Shown here piece after piece: positions 20,797 to 30,394 of a DNA stretch of 37,792 nt (the first letter of the stretch is position 1; every line of letters begins with the position of its first letter). Where the stretch lies: NCBI GenBank assembly GCA_027578815.1, contig JANBTH010000092.1, positions 1-37,792 on the forward strand, read 5' to 3'. Origin of the DNA: Coemansia sp. RSA 1804. Its lineage: Eukaryota > Kickxellomycota > Kickxellomycetes > Kickxellales > Kickxellaceae. A program made the translations under genes and the position numbers. A model generated the notes under the pieces. That model worked only from the letters and a program-made list of their open reading frames with translations. It made no database searches and was not told the origin of the DNA.

Positions 20797-21744
20797 TTAA
20801 AGACCAGACAGAAAGTCGCCTAGATTGAAAGATGAATTGTTCTTCTGATCCTCGGATCTCTTCTTGTTCGCAGCCAATGTTGCGAGTAGATTGCTTTTGT
20901 ACCGCTTACGCTTCTTGATCTGAGAGTCGGTCTGTGCTGCATCGACCACAGTCTCTGTAATACCTACATCTTTCTTGGCCAAAGCTACTTTAGACGCTTC
21001 TTTGACTGGTACTGAAGCGGGTGGTTTATTCGGCCTAGCAGCCTTGCATTGAACACTTACTGCGTTCGACTGAAGATCGGCAGGCGGGGGCCGAACAGAG
21101 CCTCTTGAGTTAGCTTCTGTATGCTTTCCCTTGATCTGGAGAGCTGCGTTGCTGTTGATGCTGCTGGTAATTTCCGGTTGTCGCAAAGGCTTGACCGCAC
21201 CACCGGAAAGCCCTGCGGCATCGAGGCCGGATGCTGTAGCGCCAGGATACACGACTCGAGAGTCACAGAGCCCGCATATGTATTCCACAGTGTTTTTGAT
21301 ATTCTTCTGCATTCCGTCTCGCCCTGCCTTGGTCGTTTCTGACGTGTGATCATCAGTAATATCACTCAGCAAAACTTTTACAACCCGTCGCTTGCAGCTG
21401 TTGCCCTGGTTCAATCCTTTTCGCTTCGTAGTCCGCAGCGCCCGTTTCTTTGCCCTTCCACGAAGTTTTTCAGATCCGCCCTTGGCCAGGCAGCCCTTTT
21501 GAGGTTGTGGTGTCCGCACCACCGACACGCGGGACACGCTCCGGCTATCAACAAGCGGTGATCCGCAGTAAGGGCACTGGTAGCGTACAACAGAATTTGC
21601 TGCCTTTTGGCTGCCGAGAGCTGTGGAGAACTCGTTGCCGTAGAATGCAGCCAGTTGTGGACATATCCGGAATGCCATGCGCGACGCTGTGTGCAGGTGG
21701 TTCAGCCGCGCTGACTGTTGTTCTTCCAAATTCTTCGCGACCAT
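20797..21744 (-). CDS. Zinc-ribbon protein, putative RNase MRP/P subunit (Snm1/Rpr2/RMP24-like)
   Basis: About 315 residues. An N-terminal helical region (ARLNHLHTASRMAFRICPQL at 12-31) is followed by CPYCG (C57, C60) and, after a basic linker, CGLCDSRVVYPG (C157, C160). This arrangement, a helix with LxxAS then two CxxC knuckles with the second in a VxYxC context, is that of Rpr2/Rpp21/Snm1 proteins of RNase P and MRP, and of human C18orf21 (RMP24). The basic linker at about 85-120 (RGRAKKRALRTTKRKG) would suit RNA binding. The C-terminus (about 165-315) is low in complexity and Lys-rich. The frame is open upstream to a TTG at 21783, but the ATG at 21744 is first. It is divergent from the AKTIP-like gene. 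Assignment rests on pattern, not alignment. Confidence 0.6.
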   Translation of the reverse strand: MVAKNLEEQQSARLNHLHTASRMAFRICPQLAAFYGNEFSTALGSQKAANSVVRYQCPYCGSPLVDSRSVSRVSVVRTPQPQKGCLAKGGSEKLRGRAKKRALRTTKRKGLNQGNSCKRRVVKVLLSDITDDHTSETTKAGRDGMQKNIKNTVEYICGLCDSRVVYPGATASGLDAAGLSGGAVKPLRQPEITSSINSNAALQIKGKHTEANSRGSVRPPPADLQSNAVSVQCKAARPNKPPASVPVKEASKVALAKKDVGITETVVDAAQTDSQIKKRKRYKSNLLATLAANKKRSEDQKNNSSFNLGDFLSGL

Positions 21745-22180
21745 CGGGTGGGCAAATCTAGTGACACAGACAAGAACGCCCAATAGAACATTTAAGAATA
21801 ACTGTATTTAATAGAAAAAGAAAAAGAAAAAGAAAAAGAAAAGCAAGAACAAAGGGAAAAGTATAATTGATCTGTAATTTGAAAATTGTCGCGATGATCA
21901 CACACTGTGACAAGGCCTTGAAGATGGACCCAAAAATTGGCTTGGGAAAAACCGTTTGTTTTGTTTGCTTCTTTGTTTTGTCTTGCTTTATTTGTTTTGA
22001 TTTGACTTGTTCTTCACTATTCATCTTGTTATAAGAAAGGCCTGTTGCACTACTTTAACAAAACGCTTTGTTTGTGTATCTTAGTTAAGCCGCTTGGTGT
22101 TGCTCTATTGCGGAGAATACAACTTTCACCTCGACTGACAAATAGGACGGCGGGCTTTTAGATTTGCAGCATTGGCACAA
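21745..22180. promoter_or_regulatory. Divergent promoter between the zinc-ribbon and AKTIP-like genes
   Basis: A 436-base spacer shared by two divergent genes. It holds a purine repeat near 21814-21843 and a T-rich stretch of TTTGTTTTG-like units at about 21955-22010. These opposite-strand low-complexity tracts may be poly(dA:dT) nucleosome-excluding elements. No small gene is seen. Confidence 0.55.
21814..21843 (+). repeat. GAAAAA hexanucleotide repeat
   Basis: Four GAAAAA units and a variant fifth (GAAAAG) lie in tandem in the divergent promoter. The repeat is too small and simple to be anything but a microsatellite. Confidence 0.85.
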
Positions 22181-23254
22181 ATGAGCAGACCGAGTGCTTT
22201 GTTCGAGACGCCCACCCGCACAGCCGCGTCACGCTTCAAGGAGAAGGAGCGGACGGATGATGCGGCGCAGATACGGCTTGGACACCAGACAAGCACACGC
22301 TCGCCCTCGCAGAGGCTCAAGGATCTGTTCTTTGCAACGTACACCAGCGGTGTTAACGTCCAGTCTGCCAGCAAGAGCTTGAAGAGCGGCAGCAATGTCA
22401 GCAGCTACGCAGATGCGGCGCTGATGACGCCAACAAAACCCGGCAAGGGCAATGGTCGCAATGGAGACAGCAGCGTGGGCGAGCAGGAGAGCTTCGACAA
22501 CGATGCAATGGATGTTGATCCGCCAACAACAGGCCATGTTGGTGCAGAAGATGACCAGGAGATGGCGGAGACGCACACAAGCGAGGAAGATCTCAAGGGC
22601 CCAGCGGTGCCGTTGGCAATTACCTCTTCAGGGCGGTTCTACTCGGAGCACATGCGGCGATGCGAGTTGCAGATTGAGCTTCTTGGACTGCGGACGATGG
22701 GCCACACGCCGCGCGGCGTCTACGTGATGCCGTCGCTTGGCTCAATCAACGTCTGGTACGGCGTCATGTTTGTCAAGCGCGGATACTGGCGTGATGCTGT
22801 CATCCGCTTCCGCATCGACATCCCGCGCGAGTATCCGCGGCTGCACCCTGCCATCACGCTGGCAACGCCGGTGGCACATCCGCTAGTGCGACTCGAGGAC
22901 GGCCGCTTTGCGCTGGAGCACCAGTTCCCCCAGTGGACGCCCTACAGCGACTACATCTTCCACGCACTGCATTACTTTAAGAACTCCTTCAAGAACCGCG
23001 TGCTCAAGCAGCTGCAGGCGCGCGACTGCTACAATGTTGCTGCTTTTCTCAGATTCAAGAACGATCTGCCGCAGTTCCGCGAGCACGCCAGAATCGACTC
23101 CATGCGCTCCCGGATGCCCGACCACTTGTACAAGCAGCAGACGCACGACTGTCCGATCACCTTCTCTCCGCTTTCGGACGAAGACTACAATGCGACGCTG
23201 CAGCGCATTAAGCTCTTTGCATCATCCCCAAGCGGTCCCACTGAATCCACCTAA
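22181..23254 (+). CDS. AKTIP/FTS-like catalytically inactive UEV protein
   Basis: About 357 residues. Fused-toes proteins (human AKTIP, fungal FtsA) join Hook and FHIP in the FHF complex that links early endosomes to dynein. A disordered N-terminus of about 150 residues is followed by a UBC-like fold at about 152-275: FYSEHMRRCELQIELLGL (first helix), YVMPSLGSINVWYGVMFVKR, then RFRIDIPREYPRLHPAITL (the PxxYP turn of E2 enzymes) and HPLVRLEDGRFAL. Where an active E2 carries HPN and the catalytic cysteine, this protein has HPLV and LEDGRF with no cysteine, so it should not conjugate ubiquitin. That matches AKTIP. The ATG at 22181 is the first in frame; the upstream in-frame codon at 22172 is TTG. 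Confidence 0.82.
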   Translation: MSRPSALFETPTRTAASRFKEKERTDDAAQIRLGHQTSTRSPSQRLKDLFFATYTSGVNVQSASKSLKSGSNVSSYADAALMTPTKPGKGNGRNGDSSVGEQESFDNDAMDVDPPTTGHVGAEDDQEMAETHTSEEDLKGPAVPLAITSSGRFYSEHMRRCELQIELLGLRTMGHTPRGVYVMPSLGSINVWYGVMFVKRGYWRDAVIRFRIDIPREYPRLHPAITLATPVAHPLVRLEDGRFALEHQFPQWTPYSDYIFHALHYFKNSFKNRVLKQLQARDCYNVAAFLRFKNDLPQFREHARIDSMRSRMPDHLYKQQTHDCPITFSPLSDEDYNATLQRIKLFASSPSGPTEST

Positions 23255-23678
23255 TCTCTTCTGAAGCACCCCTAGTACGGACACTTCTACACTCATAGGA
23301 TTGCCACTAGACATTTCATGTTCAATGATATCATACTCCCATTTCCTCTGTCTATTCCACTGTACTGTGCAATACATACCAAACACCGCTTTTTTGTAAC
23401 CAGTTCAAGAGCAAGAATCCTGTACCTGATCCATAACGCCATCCTTTCGCTTCTACAATCCAATCCAATCAGAACTGTTTACTGTTTACTGTTTTTCCTA
23501 AATCACAGGCTTCTACCTCAGGGCGGAGACTCAATCCAGCTAGATCTGATCTGCAAGACAGTCATTCTCGACCACTTTCTCCACAATTGGGAAGGGAGTT
23601 TCCGGTTTCTTTCCTTTATCCCTTGTTTGTGTGTCGCTTTTATACTATTTAATCACTATATATCCCTTATTAGCTCTA
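23255..23678. promoter_or_regulatory. Intergenic: AKTIP-like 3' end and GPI13 promoter
   Basis: Two overlapping CCAAT-type motifs (CCAATCCAATCAG, near 23460-23472) and a GTTTACT repeat (near 23477-23490) lie upstream of GPI13. They are plausible promoter elements. No gene is seen here; a hydrophobic in-frame run just before the GPI13 ATG begins at a GTG. Confidence 0.5.
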
Positions 23679-26600
23679 ATGGCTCCTTCAGAGAACAGAA
23701 TAGACGCTGTTGGTTTGAGCTCTGCAGCCACAGATAATCGTCCTAGACCGCTCCCCAGGCGCGAACACTGGCTGGTGGCTTTCGTGTTGCTGGCCGCCAG
23801 CACTGTGGGATTCTGGCTGTTTGCGCGCGGTTTCTTGCTTACTCGTATGGTGCTTCCCGATCACACGCTTTCGTCCACGTTGCCATTTGCAGATCCACCT
23901 CCTAGTGCAGGTGTTTCTTCAGAGGCTGGCACTTCTAACACAGATAGCACATGGTACCCTGCAAAGTTCGACAGGGTAATCGTACTTATTGTCGATGCCT
24001 TGCGCGTTGACTTTGCGACGTGGAGCGAGGAGCTTGACCTTCGTTTTGGCAGCAATAGCAGCTTGCCGAAGACTAAGGAAGCTGGCAGCCATCCAACCGA
24101 CGTGGAGTTGGTCCGTGAACGGAGTGAACAGGGTGAGAAGCTTATGCCCTACCACAACAGACTCTCGACAATCCACCAGTTAAATGAAAGATATCCCGAA
24201 CAGACAATGCTTTATCGGTTTCGCGCTGATCCGCCAACTACAACACTGCAGCGTCTGAAGGGCCTAACCACCGGACAGCTCCCCACGTTTATTGACGCCG
24301 GCAGCAACTTTGCAGGAAGTGCTATCGAAGAGGACAACTGGCTTCAGTCACTGCGTCGGGCGCGGATCGGAGACCACAATTCCACTGAATTGTCTTCCGG
24401 AAGAGATGACCGTGCAAGCAGTGACCAGCGTAACCTGGTTTTTCTTGGTGACGATACTTGGATGAGCCTGTTTCCTGAAGAGCTCAGCGACACTTGCGCA
24501 GCTGAAACAAACAACACGTCAGATAGGGTGGCTGGTGAAAAGGCGTGGACTCGTTCTCGGCCATTTCCCAGTCTCAACGTCTGGGATATTGATACCGTTG
24601 ACGATGGCGTTCTGGCGCGTCTGCCGCTGTTCCTCCTTCCTTCAGAGGCCGAAGAACGCACCATGTCTGGCCAACGCGCAGCAGAGATACGTTCCAGACG
24701 CGAGGAATGGCGTGGGCTTGTGAGACAGAAAGACATGCTGCAGCACCCTGACTTGCTTACAGCTGACAGCAAAATGGCGAGCGCGCGTGTTGGTCTTTCG
24801 GAGCTGCACCGCGACTGGGATGTGCTAATTGCTCACTGCCTCGGCGTTGACCACTGCGGCCACCGCTACGGCCCAGACCACCCGGCCATTGGTGCAAAGC
24901 TTGCACAGATGAACAAGGCAATAGAGTACACCGTCAACGCAATCGACAACTCGCAAAAGTCGACAGTGTTATTTGTACTGGGTGACCACGGCATGGATCC
25001 CAAGGGTGACCATGGCGGCGATAGCCCACGCGAGGTTGATGCAGCTCTGTGGATGTACTCCAACAAGAAATGGAACTCCAAGAAAGGTGCTGAACGTTCC
25101 GCGCGCGTGGTGGAGCAGTCCGCTGCAGTCCTGGAGAACAGCGCCCATGGTCTTTCTATTGATCAGGAAATCAGGAGCGGCTGGTGGCTCAACACACACC
25201 TATCCGACGACTACCGCCAGACTTCGGGAAAGCTTCTTATGGTCCCGCCACGGATGCGCAGTATTCCGCAGATTGACTTTGTGCCGACCGTGTCATTGGC
25301 GCTGGGGCTACCAATTCCGTTTAACAATCTAGGTGTGGCCATTCCAGAGATGTTTGCCTCTGACGAGGATGTGCATGGCGAGTGGGGCCTGCTACGTGCG
25401 CTCCGTCTTAACGCTGCACAAACTATGCGCTATCTAACAACATACATGGCCAGATCACGAAACCATGGGTTTTCCGACGACGCAGTCCGTGCCTGGAAAG
25501 ACATGCTTGAGCGTGCTGACACTAGCTATCGCGAGCTGTCGGACTTAGTCGCCCAGAGCCCCAGAACCAGACGCCAGCCACACATAGAGGTGTTTGAAGA
25601 GAAGGTTGCCGCAGAGTACCATGCGTTTCTGCGCCTTGTTCTTGGAACGCTATGGCAGATGTGGGCGCAGTTTGACGCTGTTTTGATTATACTGGGTCTT
25701 TGCATAATGGCTCTTGTTTTGACTGCGCTGGTTTTGATCTATGCATATACTCGCCATTCCTCGCTACAGGACATTATCGGCAATACCTGGAGGGGATGTC
25801 TTGCTGGCGGAGCCGCTTCTACAGTAATCTTCCGAGCATTGTTTTCCGTACCTTTTGTCAAGGATTCTGCGACGCAGGTATCGATAGTTGATATGTCTAT
25901 CGCTGGATGCGTTATCGGGATAGTACTTGCGTTCTGTGTGCAGATTGCGTGCATCAAGAGCCACAGTCTGTTCTTGAACATCCACCTGAAGAAGTTAGTG
26001 GTAAATGCGTGTAATTTGCACTCGCTGGTAAACGGCTCCGCCTGCGTAGCAGGAGTTATGCACTCGCTTGCCTTTACATCAAACAGCTTCACATTCAGCG
26101 AAGATAGCATCGTGCACTATCTTCTCCAGTCTCTTTTGTTCATTGTGGCCGCTAGTGGAGCGTCTGCATATATTAGTGCTGGTTCCTCGCAAGAGAAACG
26201 AAGAGGATCTGGGAAAAAAGTGCTTGCATGTGCGCTGGCAATCATGGTTCTCAGCCGCTTTTCGCTGTATTCCACCGTTTGTCGCGAAGAGCAGCTGCCA
26301 GGAGGCTGTAAGCCAACGTTCTACGGATCTCCCTCAGCATCCATTTCCAGCGTGCCATTAGCCATCGCAAATATGTCGATGGTGTGGTTAGTGCCATATG
26401 TGATCATCCGGTTCCTCAGACAGTCACATAGCCACCGCGCCATGATTGCAAATGTTTGGATCGGCATTGGAATGCGTGTCAGCATGGGAATGGCCGCCGT
26501 ATACTGGGTCCTTGACTCTATGGACGGAAATATTTCTCCTGGAGGCGGCACCTTGCCATATCCGTCGTCTGGGGCACCAGCAGATAGCCTCAACGAACCA

Positions 26601-27533
26601 TCGGACTGGAGCGAGGTGCGCATTGTTCTCGCAAGAATGGCTGTTGGCATTGCAGTAGGCGGCGGACTATCAGCATGGATTGCCAGTCCATTCTGCCTTG
26701 ACATTGCTATCACCAAGGCGCCCAAGGACGTGCTAGCGTCGGGAACATCCAAGAAAAAGACGGCTAATTCTCGGCTACAGCCACCGCGACAGGCAGCGGT
26801 CATCCTTGGGTTTGGTAATGCATTTGGTGCTGCATATCTGGCATTTGTCACCGTTATATTCTGTATTCTGTACACGTTCCAGCAGCCAATGGGTGGAATC
26901 ATGCTTTCCGCTTTGTTTATAAAGCTCTTACTTTGCGCAGAACTCTTTGACGCGCTCAGCGATGCTCTTGCTTCGGAAGAATCCACTGCACAGACGCTTG
27001 TTCCAGCGCAAGTGGCCGTGATAGCACTGTTGGCTTACCAAGGATACTTTGCTACAGGACACCAGTTCACGCTTGTGTCAATCCAGTGGAGCACTGCGTT
27101 TGTTGGCATACAGGACATGCATCTGTATATTTGCGGTATTCTCGTCTTTCTCAACACGTTTGGGTCGTTTGTACTCACAGCGCTATTTGTGCCATTGGTG
27201 ATGCTGTGGAACGAATCATTGGGTTCGCCGCTGCTTCGGTTGGCGCCAGACACGTATTTTGCGAGAGTCACCGGCGCCGGTGCACTGTATGCGGCGTATA
27301 ACCTCCTTGTTACCATGGGAGCCGCAGCGTTTGCTGCTTGGTTCCGCCGTCATCTAATGGTTTGGAAGGTGTTTGCGCCCCGTTTTATGTTTGCTGCGCC
27401 CGTGTTTATGGTGAATATTGCTGCTGTGCTGTGTATTGCTATCGGGGCTGCCACAGTGCGAGTTCTCACTCAGGGTCTGGCAATAGGAAACTCACAGGCG
27501 CGTGCTGCCCAAAAGATCCAGAGTCGTAGTTGA
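23679..27533 (+). CDS. GPI13: GPI ethanolamine phosphate transferase 3 (Gpi13/PIG-O)
   Basis: About 1,284 residues, in the ER membrane. The enzyme adds ethanolamine phosphate to the third mannose of the GPI precursor, the group later joined to the target protein. After a short cytosolic N-terminus comes one signal-anchor helix (about 30-50), then a lumenal alkaline-phosphatase-like domain. Metal-site residues are visible as VDALRVDF (D106), GVDHCGH (D391, H392, H395) and GDHGMDPKGDHGG (D436, H437). LPTFIDAGSNFAGSAIEEDN at about 204-223 is the signature that separates Gpi13/PIG-O from Mcd4/PIG-N and Gpi7/PIG-G. From about 660 on there are many hydrophobic segments, consistent with a dozen or so helices. 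It is longer than the yeast protein (1,017). The ATG at 23679 is the first in frame. Confidence 0.93.
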   Translation: MAPSENRIDAVGLSSAATDNRPRPLPRREHWLVAFVLLAASTVGFWLFARGFLLTRMVLPDHTLSSTLPFADPPPSAGVSSEAGTSNTDSTWYPAKFDRVIVLIVDALRVDFATWSEELDLRFGSNSSLPKTKEAGSHPTDVELVRERSEQGEKLMPYHNRLSTIHQLNERYPEQTMLYRFRADPPTTTLQRLKGLTTGQLPTFIDAGSNFAGSAIEEDNWLQSLRRARIGDHNSTELSSGRDDRASSDQRNLVFLGDDTWMSLFPEELSDTCAAETNNTSDRVAGEKAWTRSRPFPSLNVWDIDTVDDGVLARLPLFLLPSEAEERTMSGQRAAEIRSRREEWRGLVRQKDMLQHPDLLTADSKMASARVGLSELHRDWDVLIAHCLGVDHCGHRYGPDHPAIGAKLAQMNKAIEYTVNAIDNSQKSTVLFVLGDHGMDPKGDHGGDSPREVDAALWMYSNKKWNSKKGAERSARVVEQSAAVLENSAHGLSIDQEIRSGWWLNTHLSDDYRQTSGKLLMVPPRMRSIPQIDFVPTVSLALGLPIPFNNLGVAIPEMFASDEDVHGEWGLLRALRLNAAQTMRYLTTYMARSRNHGFSDDAVRAWKDMLERADTSYRELSDLVAQSPRTRRQPHIEVFEEKVAAEYHAFLRLVLGTLWQMWAQFDAVLIILGLCIMALVLTALVLIYAYTRHSSLQDIIGNTWRGCLAGGAASTVIFRALFSVPFVKDSATQVSIVDMSIAGCVIGIVLAFCVQIACIKSHSLFLNIHLKKLVVNACNLHSLVNGSACVAGVMHSLAFTSNSFTFSEDSIVHYLLQSLLFIVAASGASAYISAGSSQEKRRGSGKKVLACALAIMVLSRFSLYSTVCREEQLPGGCKPTFYGSPSASISSVPLAIANMSMVWLVPYVIIRFLRQSHSHRAMIANVWIGIGMRVSMGMAAVYWVLDSMDGNISPGGGTLPYPSSGAPADSLNEPSDWSEVRIVLARMAVGIAVGGGLSAWIASPFCLDIAITKAPKDVLASGTSKKKTANSRLQPPRQAAVILGFGNAFGAAYLAFVTVIFCILYTFQQPMGGIMLSALFIKLLLCAELFDALSDALASEESTAQTLVPAQVAVIALLAYQGYFATGHQFTLVSIQWSTAFVGIQDMHLYICGILVFLNTFGSFVLTALFVPLVMLWNESLGSPLLRLAPDTYFARVTGAGALYAAYNLLVTMGAAAFAAWFRRHLMVWKVFAPRFMFAAPVFMVNIAAVLCIAIGAATVRVLTQGLAIGNSQARAAQKIQSRS

Positions 27534-27641
27534 GTAGATAGAAGGCAACCTGGTCTGTGTGTAATTCAAAAAATGCAATAAACATGTTGTAATTGAGAGA
27601 CATTTGGAAAAGTAAAGCCTGTTTGTGCTATGGGCATCTGT

Positions 27642-29165
27642 CTACACTTGTTCCTTGGCCTCTTGGTCGCTGTCAAGCAACCGCAGTAGGCGGTAGTTTG
27701 TCTTGCCTGTGCGGAGTATCCCTATTGTTCCGTCGCCAACAAAGTTGCTGCAGCCGACAGATGTAGAGTCAGCAGCTGGTATCCACTTGGCATCGGACAC
27801 GGGTTGATTATTCCAGTACAGCCCACCACCTTGCACAAGCCGAGAAGCCTCGGACTTTGACCTACACGCCCCAGTCAGAACTGCAATGTCACTTATCGAC
27901 TTCCCATACACAGCAGAGCGCGGTACTGACACCATCCTTTTGTCGTGTGCAAATGCGTCGACAAAATCACAGGCAGAAAATCTTTGAACATCACTCTGGC
28001 CGTTTCCAAACAGCACCTCAGTTGCGCATAGGGCTTGCCGTATGCCAGACACGCCATGAATCAGCTCAGTGACCTCGGCCGCCAGCAGCTTTTGCGCAAC
28101 AAACTTTTCAGGACAAGCCTGGTGCTTGGCAACAACATCCTGTATGGTTTTCTTTGGAAGAAATGTAAACATGTTGAGGAACCGCTCGACATCAGCATCC
28201 GCGGTTTTGACAAAGAACTGGTAAATGTCAAATGGCGATGTCCTTCTCTCATCAAGCCATATCGCATTGCCAGCAGATTTGCCAAACTTCTCTCCCGATG
28301 AGGTGGTAAGCAAGGGAATTGTGAGACCGAACGCGCGGTCTATACTGGTACCGCCATTGTTTTCATGGATGACACCGGTTTTCTGCACTTGGTCGTAATC
28401 CATGCGGTGAATCAGATCGGTTCCTGCGGTGATGTTGCCCCATTGGTCACTTCCGCCGATCTGGATCCGACAGCCGTGATTGTGGAAGAGGTGCCAAAAG
28501 TCGTACGCCTGGAGCAACTGGTACGAAAACTCTGTAAAACTGATGCCATTGGCGGATGTGATCCGCGATTTGACGCTGTCTCTCGCCATCATGGCACCTA
28601 CACGGGCATATTTACCGACGCTGCCAAGGAACGTAAGTATGTTCATTCCATGGTACCAGTCGGCATTGTGCAGAATGCGGATCTTCTTGAGCGACCGTGC
28701 GTCAATGCTGGAATCGCGCTTTAGCGCATACTCCGTGCCACGTGTGAAGAACCGCTCAAGCTGCGCCTCAATGCCAGCAACGTTCGCTGCTAGCGTGTCC
28801 CGATCCAGCGCAACACGCTCAGTACTGCGGCCACTCGGATCGCCAATCATACCGGTGGCGTTTCCTACAAGCGGAACCGCCTGGTGGCCAGCAACATGGA
28901 AGTGGAGCAGACTCATCATCGTAACCATGTTGCCCAGATGAAGGCTGCTGGCGGTCGGATCAACGCCGCAGTAGACTGCTACTGACGAGGCCGCGCACGC
29001 ATGGATGTCCTGGCTTGTGACGCTGTGGATAAAGTTCCGCTCGTGTAGAGTATCGATCACATTTGTGTGCAGGCTGCGACACCTCTGCTCTCTAGATATG
29101 GCCGCTGTACGCATATGCTGTCTGCACACGACAATCTGGCGCAATAAAGCTCTACTAGGATCCAT
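27642..29165 (-). CDS. MSY1: Mitochondrial tyrosyl-tRNA synthetase
   Basis: About 507 residues. It charges mitochondrial tRNA-Tyr. The class I signatures are HLGN at 76-79 (HIGH-like) and KFGKS at 293-297 (KMSKS-like). The tyrosine-binding region is seen in YCGVDPTASSLHLGN and GGSDQWGN (237-244), and GNATGMIGDPSGRSTER at 101-117 is typical of bacterial-type TyrRS. A C-terminal S4-like RNA-binding domain is suggested from about 430 (SISDIAVLTGACRSKSEASRLVQGGG region). The first 45 residues are rich in Arg, Ser and Ala and lack acidic runs after position 2, as in a mitochondrial presequence. The ATG at 29165 is the first in frame; the frame is open to a TTG at 29204. It is divergent from the mL49 gene, also a mitochondrial translation gene. 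Confidence 0.95.
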   Translation of the reverse strand: MDPSRALLRQIVVCRQHMRTAAISREQRCRSLHTNVIDTLHERNFIHSVTSQDIHACAASSVAVYCGVDPTASSLHLGNMVTMMSLLHFHVAGHQAVPLVGNATGMIGDPSGRSTERVALDRDTLAANVAGIEAQLERFFTRGTEYALKRDSSIDARSLKKIRILHNADWYHGMNILTFLGSVGKYARVGAMMARDSVKSRITSANGISFTEFSYQLLQAYDFWHLFHNHGCRIQIGGSDQWGNITAGTDLIHRMDYDQVQKTGVIHENNGGTSIDRAFGLTIPLLTTSSGEKFGKSAGNAIWLDERRTSPFDIYQFFVKTADADVERFLNMFTFLPKKTIQDVVAKHQACPEKFVAQKLLAAEVTELIHGVSGIRQALCATEVLFGNGQSDVQRFSACDFVDAFAHDKRMVSVPRSAVYGKSISDIAVLTGACRSKSEASRLVQGGGLYWNNQPVSDAKWIPAADSTSVGCSNFVGDGTIGILRTGKTNYRLLRLLDSDQEAKEQV

Positions 29166-29535
29166 GACGGTTGACAGCCGTATATGGTTACTAAATAAAG
29201 ACAAATATCGTTAATTAGGATTTCTAGGGTCAAGAAACGAGAGCAGGCAAGTATGAATTTGCTTGTTTGAATTTCAGTAAGAAAAAAGCGTTGTAGGAAA
29301 TAAAGATACAGCAGCTTCTCCACGGTCTGTGGACTGATTAAGCTAGTCTGATTCTTTTTTTGATCCAGTGAGAGTGAGTTGTTAGTTTTTTCCTTGTCCC
29401 TTTCACCTAATTGACAAGGGGAAATTTTGTTTTTATCTTTAACTTTTGGCTTTTCTCGCCTTTCTTAATCGACTTTGCATTCATTGCACCTGGATATTTA
29501 GAACTATTTGACACACAACTTTTTATAATTCACCG
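29166..29535. promoter_or_regulatory. Shared divergent promoter of MSY1 and mL49 genes
   Basis: A 370-base spacer lies between two start codons that face away from each other. Both products act in mitochondrial translation, so joint control is plausible. The sequence is T-rich on the + strand from about 29350 on, with TTTTATAAT at 29521-29529 just before the mL49 start. I could not name a binding site. Confidence 0.6.
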
Positions 29536-30125
29536 ATGCTGAGACATTTACTTTCTCGGTGCGTCATTCCGCGTACCGCCTGCTACAGAATAACGCCCCG
29601 TGCATTCGAGAGCACGCTGGCCGCCGAATCCACAGATGCCCAGAACAACAATGGTACGTTTTCTCTCTCACTGCCTGTACTTTTATAGATTCGTTGCCGC
29701 TATCTCTGGTTTGAAGCCTATACATTTCTCTTCTTGGCCGATGTGTGAAGCTATGGGCTTGAAGCACTGTGTTACAACTATCTCAAATTAAACAGCTTAC
29801 ATGCTCTCTTTTACTTTTTCTTCAACTGACCCACTATATAGCAGCCGCAGCAGCAGCAACAGCACAAAACACTGTTATGTATCCGTACTTTGTGAATCGC
29901 ACCCGTTTCCAGTCGCTACCTGTGTATCTGGACATAAAAAACGGCAAAACGCGCAAACTAACGCTGGTACGGCGTATCGAAGGCGACATTCATGCGATAC
30001 ACAAGGAGCTTTCCAGCCATCTGAAAGATGCCACAGTCCAGATCAAGTCAATCTCAAACCAGCTTGTCATCAAAGGCGATCGCTCAAAGGAGGTTCGTGA
30101 ATGGCTCACAAAGAAGGGCTTCTAA
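29536..30125 (+). CDS. IMG2: Mitochondrial large-subunit ribosomal protein mL49 (Img2), one intron
   Basis: Two exons, 29536-29653 and 29842-30125, give 133 residues. The intron (188 bases) begins GTACGT and ends CTATATAG, with a CTGAC branch-like site 10-15 bases before the end; it has phase 1 and the join keeps the frame (Asn-Asn-Asn-Ala). Exon 1 encodes an Arg-rich presequence (MLRHLLSRCVIPRTACYR). Exon 2 holds the whole Img2/mL49 domain: YFVNRTRFQSLPVYLDIKNG, TRKLTLVRRIEGDI, then a helix and an ending of QLVIKGDRSKEVREWL. This fold is shared with eIF1/SUI1-like proteins. The Ala-rich stretch at the exon 2 start comes from GCAGC triplets. The 3' end converges on the eL6 gene. This is the one clear coding intron in the window. 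Confidence 0.9.
29654..29841 (+). other. Spliceosomal intron of the mL49 gene
   Basis: Donor GTACGT, acceptor TATAG, length 188 bases, with stop codons in the frame continuing from exon 1. Splicing joins a presequence-coding exon to the conserved domain without a frameshift, which supports the boundaries. Confidence 0.85.
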
Positions 30126-30394
30126 GCAAACCACCATATGTTTACCTTTTATTTTATTAAATTACCCGTAGTTAGAACAAAGCAAAAGAGACACAGGCTA
30201 CAAAGTTTTGCGATTCTTCACCCCCAAGCAATGCTTGCAACTTCATACTCTCCATAGCGTTGGATACTGTCAGAAAAGAGATGTAAAAATATTAATAGTT
30301 ATAGGATTTTTTTAGTCTTGCACACGAGCGGTTCCATAAGAAAAATCAAAACCAACTTTAATAGACAAGTAAAGGCAAAATGAAAGAGCTGGAA

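Noticed and set aside
21814..22016. Purine and T-rich repeats as a CRISPR-like or mobile element signature
   Set aside because: Units are six to nine bases with no spacers, no terminal repeats and no linked genes. Simple microsatellite-type promoter sequence.
23631..23678. In-frame hydrophobic extension upstream of the GPI13 ATG
   Set aside because: It begins at GTG and has no ATG; the ATG at 23679 already gives the normal short cytosolic N-terminus before the signal anchor.
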